Source of the DNA: Opitutia bacterium | GTDB taxonomy: Bacteria; Verrucomicrobiota; Verrucomicrobiia; Opitutales; Coraliomargaritaceae | Reading direction: 5' to 3' | Assembly (NCBI GenBank): GCA_029248665.1 | Contig: JAQWIW010000011.1 | Location: 40,930-104,929, forward strand | DNA: 64,000 nucleotides | Shown here: in pieces, positions 9,524 to 16,992 of the stretch | How positions within the stretch are numbered: position 1 is the first letter of the stretch | Layout: each line of letters opens with the position of its first letter | Made by a program: the position numbers and the translations under genes | Notes under the pieces: generated by a model | What the model saw: the letters and a program-made list of their open reading frames with translations, nothing else | Databases searched by the model: none | What the model was told of the DNA's origin: nothing

Positions 9524-9721
9524 GATAGTTTCAAAGCCCGTATCATTTCATACAGGAGAAATAAGGTTTTCTTATTGGTTTATTGTTAATGATTAAAGTT
9601 AGTCGAGAATCAACAAATGAAAGTCAAGCCACTCAATTAATCAAGGAAAATGTTCATCAAAGGGATATTTAAATCCTAAATTAAGCGTGTTATGTTCTGT
9701 ATGCTTTCAATTTATTGGATT

Positions 9722-10114
9722 TTAGACCCTTGGTATGACAATTAACAAAGCCTTACCTTTGGAATATACCTTAATTTTATTTAAGTTAATGTACTCAGGG
9801 ATGGCAAAAGAATGAGAAAATCCTTCAATACTCTCATTTGATCCAGAAAGTTGCATAACTGTCACCACAAAATCTTCTATATCCACAATAACATAATCAC
9901 TAAATGATTTGTCTGATTTAATGAAAAAAGTATAAAATTGTGGGTCTATTTTAAATTTAAGTGAATAATTTGAATCATTCGCATTATTAAAATTCTCAAT
10001 ATCACACTCATCTAAATGCTTACACTGACTGGACTCAAGGGGTTCAACTTTGAATCTGTAATGATTATTTTTTAGATAATTTATATTTTGATTAGGAGGG
10101 TTCACTGGGGACAA
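9722..10114 (-). CDS. Hsp20/alpha-crystallin-like protein, divergent
   Basis: 130 aa. I do not recognise the N-terminal half, a polar region beginning MSPVNPPNQNINYLKN. The C-terminal half (FKIDPQFYTFFI, DYVIVDIEDFVVTV, HSFAIPEYINLNKIKVYSKG, ALLIVIPRV) follows the strand pattern of the alpha-crystallin domain: the hydrophobic strands, the xFxLPexvd..ki block and the final L-x-I-x-I-P. If right, it would be a small chaperone holding unfolded proteins. The A-x-x-x-N-G-V-L motif is weakened to SKGKALLI. It stands alone between rpsB and the isomerase-like gene. The call rests on pattern only. Confidence 0.45.
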   Translation of the reverse strand: MSPVNPPNQNINYLKNNHYRFKVEPLESSQCKHLDECDIENFNNANDSNYSLKFKIDPQFYTFFIKSDKSFSDYVIVDIEDFVVTVMQLSGSNESIEGFSHSFAIPEYINLNKIKVYSKGKALLIVIPRV

Positions 10115-10125
10115 AGATTTGAAAT

Positions 10126-10163
10126 AAAGGATTAGACGCTTACCAATTAAAAAAGGATTAGAC
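10126..10163. repeat. 12-bp direct repeat
   Basis: AAAGGATTAGAC occurs at 10126-10137 and again at 10152-10163, start points 26 bases apart. It is upstream of the minus-strand Hsp20-like gene, so it could be a paired protein-binding site. The rest of this 228-base interval is AT-rich and shows nothing else convincing. Confidence 0.35.
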
Positions 10164-10342
10164 TAAGATGTTTTTTTAAAAGAATTTCTCAAAACCCCCC
10201 TATTGATCTTTGCTGCCTGTACTTAAAATAATTCTTATGTCCTTTATCTAAAATAAAATTTAAATAGAGTTAATCACTACTTGTGTAGAAACTTTCATCT
10301 ATCAAAATATTCCCAGAATTTGATCAAACTAGCTTAAATGAT

Positions 10343-11308
10343 TTAATTTAAGTGATATAAAATAGAATCTTTAGAACGCTTAATAGCATCCTCTGATAAT
10401 TTAGGACTTAATTCCAAAACCATTGCATGCTTATTTTTATCAATATAGCGTGAGACCATTGCAAAGTCGATAATCCCAGTGCCAATTTCTTGATGGTCAT
10501 TTCCGGAATCACTCACGTCGTGCAAATGAAACCCAATCGTATGTGCCTTCATTTCTTGTAAACGTTGTTCGTGATCTAATAAACCGTAGAGTGATTTTAT
10601 TTCGGCATGCCCTGTATCATGCCAATAAGAAATGGGACTGCCTTGTCCGAAGCTTCGAACAAGATCACTATGATCTTCATCTAAAGGTAACTCTGAAAAG
10701 CCTTCCCTATTTTCAACACCTAATTGAACGGAATGATTTTTAGAAAACTCTTCAATCGACTGAAAACTTTCTTTCAATATTTCATACCGACGTCGACTCG
10801 CATGCTTAATCTTAGCTATGGTTTTATTTCTTATCTTAATAAACTCTTCATTGTTTATGAATTCAGATTCTTTGATTTCATTTTCATCCATCCAATTCAT
10901 TAATTTAAACACGGGAGATTTAAAAAAGAACCATGCTGAACCGGAATGTATTACTACTTTTTTCGAGCCAATCTTATTAGAAAATTTGATCGTTTCTTCA
11001 GTATAACGCTTCCAAAGGTCTATTTCACGCTGACTTCCGCTTGTCGGCTTAAAAATATTAGGCATAGGAGAATTCATCCCAAATGGTAAAGGACAAAAAT
11101 TATGCACAGATGAAACAGTGACTACTCCATCTTCAACCGCTTCCATTATTCCAGAAACTAAATTAATTGAAATACCATGGCTTAACTCAACTTTCTTAAA
11201 TCCAAGATTTGCCATCCATTCAAGCATAGCATAACCATCTTGAAATCTGTGAGAGCAGCAGCATGTTGATAAAGCTAACTCGTCTTCTATTTGACTTATA
11301 TCACCCAT
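10343..11308 (-). CDS. Sugar phosphate isomerase/epimerase-like TIM-barrel protein
   Basis: 321 aa. The fold pattern of the xylose isomerase-like / AP-endonuclease family 2 barrel is visible: LGFKKVELSHGI near residues 35-46, KKVVIHSGSAW, VQLGVENREGF, YWHDTGHAEI, GFHLHDVSD and a final VLELSP. The glutamate, histidine and aspartate positions of the barrel ends (ELSH, HDTGH, HLHDV) suggest a retained metal site. Substrate unknown; members isomerise or epimerise sugars, hydroxypyruvate or inositols. The rpsU terminator abuts the ATG, so it must use its own very short leader or depend on read-through. Confidence 0.7.
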   Translation of the reverse strand: MGDISQIEDELALSTCCCSHRFQDGYAMLEWMANLGFKKVELSHGISINLVSGIMEAVEDGVVTVSSVHNFCPLPFGMNSPMPNIFKPTSGSQREIDLWKRYTEETIKFSNKIGSKKVVIHSGSAWFFFKSPVFKLMNWMDENEIKESEFINNEEFIKIRNKTIAKIKHASRRRYEILKESFQSIEEFSKNHSVQLGVENREGFSELPLDEDHSDLVRSFGQGSPISYWHDTGHAEIKSLYGLLDHEQRLQEMKAHTIGFHLHDVSDSGNDHQEIGTGIIDFAMVSRYIDKNKHAMVLELSPKLSEDAIKRSKDSILYHLN

Positions 11309-11310
11309 TT

Positions 11311-11346
11311 AAAAAAAATCCTCGTTACAAAAAAGTAATCGAGGAT
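11311..11346 (-). terminator. Intrinsic terminator after rpsU
   Basis: On the minus strand, ATCCTCG(A)TTAC pairs with GTAACGAGGAT around a T6 loop, followed by eight T residues. The T-run ends two bases before the ATG of the isomerase-like gene at 11308. Confidence 0.75.
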
Positions 11347-11384
11347 GAATGCTATAAAAATTTAAAAAAATAGGAAAGCAAAAA

Positions 11385-11585
11385 CTACATTTTAGAATAA
11401 CGCACTCTGAGCATGTTATTGAAATCTAATTCTTTCTTTTTACGTCTCTTAGCTTGAGAAGGTTTTTCAAAGTAACGCTTTGCGCGCACATCACGAATTA
11501 CCCCTTCACGATCAAGGCGTTTTTTTAAACGGCGGAGAGCTCTTTCCATTGGCTCACCTTTACGAACTGAAACATCTAATGACAT
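11385..11585 (-). CDS. rpsU: 30S ribosomal protein S21
   Basis: 66 aa. VSVRKGEPMERALRRLKKRL is the hallmark of bS21, followed by a basic region (RDVRAKRYFEKPSQAKRRKK) and the tail LRVRYSKM. bS21 sits near the anti-Shine-Dalgarno end of 16S rRNA. The gene follows rlmD by 58 bases in the same direction and is closed by the terminator downstream. Like most genes in this window it lacks a Shine-Dalgarno sequence, so I see no sign of SD-based autoregulation. Confidence 0.96.
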   Translation of the reverse strand: MSLDVSVRKGEPMERALRRLKKRLDREGVIRDVRAKRYFEKPSQAKRRKKKELDFNNMLRVRYSKM

Positions 11586-11643
11586 AATTAATTAATTGAA
11601 AAAGATTACAAAAGATTATGCCGATATCAAGTCAACCTTAAAT

Positions 11644-12879
11644 TCAATCATTTGAGCCACTATTGATCTCAAGAATAGCCACGCTCTCAATATGGCGTGT
11701 ATGCGGGAAAAGGTCAAATGGCTGTACTTGTGTTAATTTGTATCCATTTTCTACAAAATACTTCAAATCCCTTGCTTGAGTCGCAGGGTCACAAGACACA
11801 TAGATAATTTTTCTAGGATTAAAGTCCAATAATTGCTCAATAAAAGCTATGTCACAGCCTTTTCTTGGAGGATCAATGATTACCGAAGTATTTTTGCCTG
11901 AGAAATTAATATGTTGGAAAATAGCCTCTGCTTTTCCTATCTGGAAACGCACATTATCAATATTATGAATTTGAGCATTTACTTTAGCAAACTGTATGGC
12001 GGCTTCTGAAATCTCAACACCTACAACCGATTCAAACATAGAAGAGAGACTCAATGCAAAAAGCCCTACACCACAATATGCATCTACTAGTTGATAAATG
12101 TCATTATCTGAAGCATGGATTTTTACAAATTCAACTAGGTCAGGTAAAATAAATGGGTTATTTTGGAAAAATTCACCTGCTTTAAATTGAAAAGTTAAAT
12201 CGCCTACCTTTTCTGAAACTACAGCCTTAGGGTTATTGACTACACCTTCCAATGTTTCTCGCAATAACAAGGTACCACCCCTTTGTCGTCTTTTTTTGCC
12301 GCCTTCTAAAATAGCCTTTTCCCTTATCTCAGGCAATGATTGGTTAATCGCTTCTGTAGCGATCACGCATTGTTTCACATCAACAATATCGTGCCTACGA
12401 CCATATTTCAAAAAACCAATTGGTTGATCACCGTTTTTGTCAGGCCGATTATAATGAGGAGTTATTTTGGATCGGTAGCCATAAATTTGTTTTGATGACT
12501 TAGCCAAGGAAACGGGGAATTGAATATTGGCATTTTTTTCGAGTAATTCTTGTACTTGCTGTGTTTTGATTTTTAATTGTACATCATAATTAATGTGCTG
12601 GTATTGACAACCACCACATAAAGTAAACAGTCCGCATTTTGGACTTAGCCGATGCTCCGAAGGCTCTAAAACCTCTAATAAATCCGCTTCTGAATATTGA
12701 CTATGGTTTCTGAAAATACTGACCTTAACCAATTCACCTGGAATAACAAACGGCACCATTACCACCCAGCCATCCACGCGCCCTACACCCATACCTAGAT
12801 TAGTCAAGTGATCGATTTTTAGTTCTACTTCTTCATGATATTCAAAAGGTGTAGGAATAAAGTTTTTAGGAATTTGCAT
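11644..12879 (-). CDS. rlmD: 23S rRNA (uracil-C5)-methyltransferase, RlmD/RumA type
   Basis: 411 aa. An N-terminal TRAM domain (VELKIDHLTNLGMGVGRVDG) is followed by the Fe-S cysteine cluster CGLFTLCGGCQYQH, the SAM-binding VDAYCGVGLFALSLS, IIDPPRKGCD, and the catalytic cysteine in IYVSCDPATQARDL. The tail FDLFPHTRHIESVAIL carries the general-base glutamate. These enzymes place m5U in 23S rRNA (U1939) or related sites. The exact position modified is inferred. Divergent from the SPOUT methylase at 12930, so two rRNA-modification genes share one control region. Confidence 0.88.
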   Translation of the reverse strand: MQIPKNFIPTPFEYHEEVELKIDHLTNLGMGVGRVDGWVVMVPFVIPGELVKVSIFRNHSQYSEADLLEVLEPSEHRLSPKCGLFTLCGGCQYQHINYDVQLKIKTQQVQELLEKNANIQFPVSLAKSSKQIYGYRSKITPHYNRPDKNGDQPIGFLKYGRRHDIVDVKQCVIATEAINQSLPEIREKAILEGGKKRRQRGGTLLLRETLEGVVNNPKAVVSEKVGDLTFQFKAGEFFQNNPFILPDLVEFVKIHASDNDIYQLVDAYCGVGLFALSLSSMFESVVGVEISEAAIQFAKVNAQIHNIDNVRFQIGKAEAIFQHINFSGKNTSVIIDPPRKGCDIAFIEQLLDFNPRKIIYVSCDPATQARDLKYFVENGYKLTQVQPFDLFPHTRHIESVAILEINSGSND

Positions 12880-12929
12880 AGGTGAATCTAAAAAATTGTA
12901 AAAAAGAAAAGATGTGTCTTATTTGAATT

Positions 12930-13736
12930 ATGGAATCCATGTATATAGAAAGCCCACAAAACAATCATGTGAAAAATCTTGTTAAGTTAAGAGATAGAAA
13001 ACACAGAAATCGACAAGACAAATTTATTATAGAAGGCTTGAGAGAATTGGAACACGCCATTGATTCTAGTTATCCAATAATAACAATATATTATTGCCCG
13101 GAATTATTTCCTTCTGAAGCACACACTGAATTTATAGAAAAATTGGCATCAAACTCAGCTTTTCAGCTAATCCGAATGCATACTTCTGCATTTTCAAAAA
13201 GTAGCTACAGGGAAGGTCCCGATGGACTGATTGCTCTATCCGAGGCCAAAGAAATGAGTTTATCAGAGCTTAAGCTTAAAGAAGAGTGCACTCTGTTAGT
13301 TCTCGAAGGTATAGAGAAACCTGGAAATCTAGGAGCAATCATACGAAGTGCAGAAGGCTCTGGAGTTGATGCAATATTACTGAACAACTGCCTACTAGAC
13401 ACTTATAACCCTAATGCCATAAGAGCATCCCAAGGTTTACTATTTCGACTTCCTATCATTAATGTCGAAACAGATTACCTTCACCAGTGGCTAAAAAATA
13501 ATCAATTTGTCAGTATTGCTACCACACCAAATACTAATAATTCTTACTCAGAACATTCTTATACCAACAGAACTGCATTATTCATGGGAAGCGAAAGCCA
13601 TGGTCTATCAGAGAAAATGCTCAAAGAAGCGGATCATTTAATCCACATTCCAATGAAAGGCCATGCCGATTCGCTTAACGTTTCTGTCGCAACAGCAATA
13701 TGCTTATACGAAATTAATCGCCAAAAAAGTTGTTAA
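12930..13736 (+). CDS. TrmH-family (SPOUT) RNA 2'-O-methyltransferase
   Basis: 268 aa. The N-terminal substrate-binding part reads SPQNNHVKNLVKLRDRKHRN then FIIEGLRELEHA. The three SPOUT knot motifs follow: EKPGNLGAIIRSAEGSG (motif 1), LFMGSESHGLSEKM (motif 2) and IPMKGHADSLNVSVATAI (motif 3). This places it with the RlmB/TsnR-like 2'-O-methylases acting on 23S rRNA; the exact nucleotide is unknown. A second in-frame ATG nine bases downstream (12939) is an equally good start. Converges on glgA. Confidence 0.87.
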   Translation: MESMYIESPQNNHVKNLVKLRDRKHRNRQDKFIIEGLRELEHAIDSSYPIITIYYCPELFPSEAHTEFIEKLASNSAFQLIRMHTSAFSKSSYREGPDGLIALSEAKEMSLSELKLKEECTLLVLEGIEKPGNLGAIIRSAEGSGVDAILLNNCLLDTYNPNAIRASQGLLFRLPIINVETDYLHQWLKNNQFVSIATTPNTNNSYSEHSYTNRTALFMGSESHGLSEKMLKEADHLIHIPMKGHADSLNVSVATAICLYEINRQKSC

Positions 13737-13751
13737 GCCAAGTTGTTGAAC

Positions 13752-15224
13752 CTAGACGAAGGCTTGTTTGCGAGCATCCATTGCCCATCCATAAATTGCT
13801 TCGTATTTATCGGCTGATGGAGCCCAAGAAAAATCCATATTCATGCCGTTTTTCTGCATAGATAAAAATACTTGTTTATCCTTTGTATAGCATTCAGAAG
13901 CTTGAATCATAACATTCATTAATTCAATTGCATCGATATTTAAAAAATTGAAGCCACATCCTTTGGACCAATCCTCATGGCAAACTGGAACAGAATCTCC
14001 TAAGCCACCTGTACATCTGACAATAGGAATCGTTCCATATTGCATTGCATACATTTGACTTAATCCACAGGGCTCAAATCGACTTGGCATTAGAAGAAAG
14101 TCCCCTCCTGCAATTGTTTTATGCGCCAATTGATTGTCGAATTTCAATAATGCTGAAAAGCGCTTAGGATAACGTTTAGTTAAATCAACAAATGCATTTT
14201 CCAATGTTGCATCTCCGGTACCAACAAGTGCAATTTGAATATTGGTTTCGAGCATCAAACGATCACTAATTTGCAATAGTAAATCTAAGCCCTTTTGGTC
14301 ATATAGGCGAGAAACCACAACGAACAAGGGTAGGTTTTCATTTTCTTCTAAACCATAAATAGATTGAAGGTCTTTCTTACATTTAGATTTTCCATCAAGA
14401 TCTCCAGGTGAAAAATTTTCGAGGATCATAGGATCAGTCGAGGGATTCCATTCTGTCGTATCAATCCCATTGATTACTCCGATCAAATCTGCAGAGCGAA
14501 AACGCATAACTGAGTCTAAGCCACATCCATATTCTGTAGTTTGAATTTCCTTAGCATAAGATGGACTGACTGTAGAAATCTTTGTTGAGTGATAAATAGA
14601 CCCTTTAAGCATATTGACTTTGCCGTAAGACTCATAGCCATCTTGCCTAAATAAGTCACTTGGTAATCCAGCATAATTTAATACTGAACTGTGGCAGTAT
14701 CCTTGATGCTGCAAATTATGGATAGTCATTACAGAAGCTACTTGCCCTATTGGCTTATTGAAATCACTCGTATTTAAAAATGCAGGAACAAGGCCAGTTG
14801 CCCAATCATGACAATGAATAATATCGGGAACCCATTCTAAATGATTGCACAAATCCAAGGCACCCCGAGACAAAAATGCAAAACGAAAACCATTATCTTC
14901 TTCATTGCCAGTCGGACCACAATACACATCGCCAGAACCATAGAACAATTCATATTCCAAAAAGTAGACCTTAGCTGAAGAATCTGGATAAGCAGTTTCC
15001 CATACACGCGTGTAAGCATCTTCTTCCCCCAATTCAACCCGCATAAAAGGATTTTCTAGTAGGTTGGCAGATTCAAAGTTTTTTAAATTATGATATTTAG
15101 GGATTACAATGCGAACATCATGACCCTTTTTAGCTAATGCTTGAGCTAAAGCACCAACTGCATCTGCTAAGCCACCTACTTTAACAAAAGGAACCGACTC
15201 GGGGGCAACCATTAAAATATTCAT
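13752..15224 (-). CDS. glgA: Glycogen synthase
   Basis: 490 aa GT5-type synthase using ADP-glucose to extend alpha-1,4-glucan. The N terminus MNILMVAPESVPFVKVGGLADAV holds the K-x-G-G-L ADP-glucose contact (residues about 15-19). IHCHDWATGLVPAF, TIHNLQHQG, the second-domain VSRLYDQKGLDLLL and the catalytic MPSRFEPCGLSQMYAMQYG with RCTGGLGDSV complete it. The ATG follows the exosortase stop codon with no spacer, so it is probably translated by coupling from that gene. Other glycogen genes (glgB, glgC, glgP) are not in the window. Confidence 0.95.
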   Translation of the reverse strand: MNILMVAPESVPFVKVGGLADAVGALAQALAKKGHDVRIVIPKYHNLKNFESANLLENPFMRVELGEEDAYTRVWETAYPDSSAKVYFLEYELFYGSGDVYCGPTGNEEDNGFRFAFLSRGALDLCNHLEWVPDIIHCHDWATGLVPAFLNTSDFNKPIGQVASVMTIHNLQHQGYCHSSVLNYAGLPSDLFRQDGYESYGKVNMLKGSIYHSTKISTVSPSYAKEIQTTEYGCGLDSVMRFRSADLIGVINGIDTTEWNPSTDPMILENFSPGDLDGKSKCKKDLQSIYGLEENENLPLFVVVSRLYDQKGLDLLLQISDRLMLETNIQIALVGTGDATLENAFVDLTKRYPKRFSALLKFDNQLAHKTIAGGDFLLMPSRFEPCGLSQMYAMQYGTIPIVRCTGGLGDSVPVCHEDWSKGCGFNFLNIDAIELMNVMIQASECYTKDKQVFLSMQKNGMNMDFSWAPSADKYEAIYGWAMDARKQAFV

Positions 15225-16280
15225 TTAGGATGAGGTTGTGTTAACTTCCGTTTCTTCTGGTTTTACTGAATCATTGAGTCGATTTAAATAAGTGTTTAAA
15301 TTAAAATTCAATATCGGTAACAAGCAAATAAGCCCTATGGTAGTAAGTATCAAAACAGCCATGCCCATAACATCGTGAACACTACCTATATCTCCTATTA
15401 ATGGAAGTATCCAATGATCATTAATTGCTTCTGCTCCATAAAAATAGGCCCACAAAGTTAAAAATCCGCTTCGAAAAAGATTAGTAAGCACTGCGAAAAT
15501 CATAGCCATAATAACCAAAAGAATTTTTTTCCAAAATTTCTTTAAATAGACTGAAGCGAGAAAAGATCCTGCAAACAGACAAGCGGTCAGTGAACGGATG
15601 CCTGAACAAGCTTCCTCTACTCCAACAACTCCCTTAGGCAAAACAAGAATATTTCCCTGACGTTCAATCTCAAATCCAAGAAAGTCCATTAAAGTGAAGA
15701 CAACAATTGTAACCTGGGTTAATAAAAATACACGCATTTGAGTCTCTAAAACAGATACCAAAGGTGCTGAAATTAACCAAATAAGTGCTGGAAATAAAAA
15801 TAAAAAAGTAAGCTTTAAGCGATTTTTCAAAAGCATCTTTTTCCCATAAATGGTTTCGGATGAAAAAATAAATACTGAAGACAAAAGCACTAAGGCAAAA
15901 CCCATTGATATGGCTAAAGTAGCTGGATTTTGCGGCATAGTCGCTGCTCTCAAGAGACCGCCGACTAAATACAAAAGTGATCCAGTGATAAAACAGGAAA
16001 TAGCTATAAGATTACAAATCCATAAACTTCCTTTCTTTTCATCATTCATCTTATTTGAGTCAGTATGGGTAATAAATCCTATAATCGCTTCCTTACGGTC
16101 ATATATGACATAAAGTGCAAATAAAGGGACTAAGTAGCCAAAACTATAATCATCACGTGATTCCCACCAATAAGATTGGTCCCAAACCATGAAGGCTGCT
16201 AGAAATAGAATCAAAAAAACTACAGAAACAAGAGATTTAGGAAGATCTTTGAGGTTTAATTGATCACTATTTTGCGACAT
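15225..16280 (-). CDS. xrt: Exosortase (archaeosortase/exosortase family)
   Basis: 351 aa integral membrane protein with about eight hydrophobic segments. It carries the three catalytic residues of exosortases: Cys225 in EEACSGIRSL, Arg270 in TNLFRSGFL and His302 in SVHDVMGMAV. Exosortases process proteins bearing a C-terminal PEP-CTERM signal at the cell envelope. A candidate substrate is in this window at 47968-49068. There are no EpsI or polysaccharide export genes alongside; the downstream partner is glgA, directly abutting, which is an unusual pairing. Subclass is not assigned. Confidence 0.9.
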   Translation of the reverse strand: MSQNSDQLNLKDLPKSLVSVVFLILFLAAFMVWDQSYWWESRDDYSFGYLVPLFALYVIYDRKEAIIGFITHTDSNKMNDEKKGSLWICNLIAISCFITGSLLYLVGGLLRAATMPQNPATLAISMGFALVLLSSVFIFSSETIYGKKMLLKNRLKLTFLFLFPALIWLISAPLVSVLETQMRVFLLTQVTIVVFTLMDFLGFEIERQGNILVLPKGVVGVEEACSGIRSLTACLFAGSFLASVYLKKFWKKILLVIMAMIFAVLTNLFRSGFLTLWAYFYGAEAINDHWILPLIGDIGSVHDVMGMAVLILTTIGLICLLPILNFNLNTYLNRLNDSVKPEETEVNTTSS

Positions 16281-16384
16281 AGGTAAGATTAAATAATAAT
16301 GCCTAGCTAATCGTCAATATTAGTCTCGAAAAAGTAGTAAACTTTCCTATAACTCTTTAAAAGATAAAATATTAGATTTATAAC

Positions 16385-16888
16385 ATGGATTCCGAAAGTC
16401 ACAGTCAAACCGAACGTTTGCATGCGTATTGGCGCATGCCTTACATCAAAGCGAATGGCAAAAGTACAGATTCTTCCAATCCGTTTGCTAATTTAAAGGA
16501 TTCAGACGAATTTAAGCACCATATCCTAGTCAAAGGACGACATACCTGTATTTTACTCAATTTATTTCCCTATAACGCAGGACATCTACTTGTAATACCT
16601 TTTCGAGAGGTCTCTGATATCTCTGATTTAAATGAGGCTGAACAAAAAGAATTCATGGAATTCATGATAAAAGCTAAGTCTCTATTAATCAAAGCATTGA
16701 ATCCGAATGGCTTTAATATTGGCTTCAATTTAGGAAAAGCAGCAGGGGCAGGAATTCCTCAGCACTTACATTGCCATGTTGTACCTCGTTGGGAAGGCGA
16801 CCACAATTTCATGCCAGTTATTTCAAATACAAGAGTACTACCTGAATCAATTGAAGAAATGTGGAAGCAACTAAAACAATATTGCTAA
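16385..16888 (+). CDS. HIT-family nucleotide hydrolase/transferase
   Basis: 167 aa. The histidine triad is GIPQHLHCHVVPRW near residues 134-147 (H-x-H-x-H-x-x). FPYNAGHLLVIPFREVSDI is the conserved strand upstream. The extended C terminus (WKQLKQY) and the preceding LNPNGFNIGFNLGKAAGAG resemble the Ap4A phosphorylase/hydrolase-like HIT branch common in bacteria. It probably splits adenosine nucleotides; the substrate is not established. A weak terminator hairpin follows at 16945. Confidence 0.88.
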   Translation: MDSESHSQTERLHAYWRMPYIKANGKSTDSSNPFANLKDSDEFKHHILVKGRHTCILLNLFPYNAGHLLVIPFREVSDISDLNEAEQKEFMEFMIKAKSLLIKALNPNGFNIGFNLGKAAGAGIPQHLHCHVVPRWEGDHNFMPVISNTRVLPESIEEMWKQLKQYC

Positions 16889-16944
16889 AATATTACAGTT
16901 AAAAAAATAATAGACGACTCAACAAAAGACCCGCACTATAAGTT

Positions 16945-16973
16945 AGGTGAGAATTTCATAAGCTCACCTTTTC
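16945..16973 (+). terminator. Possible terminator after the HIT gene
   Basis: AGGTGAG at 16945-16951 pairs with CTCACCT at 16963-16969 around an 11-base loop, followed by a short TTTTC run. The T-run is short, so termination may be partial before pgpH. Confidence 0.45.
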
Positions 16974-16992
16974 AACCCTCTATTAGGCAAGT

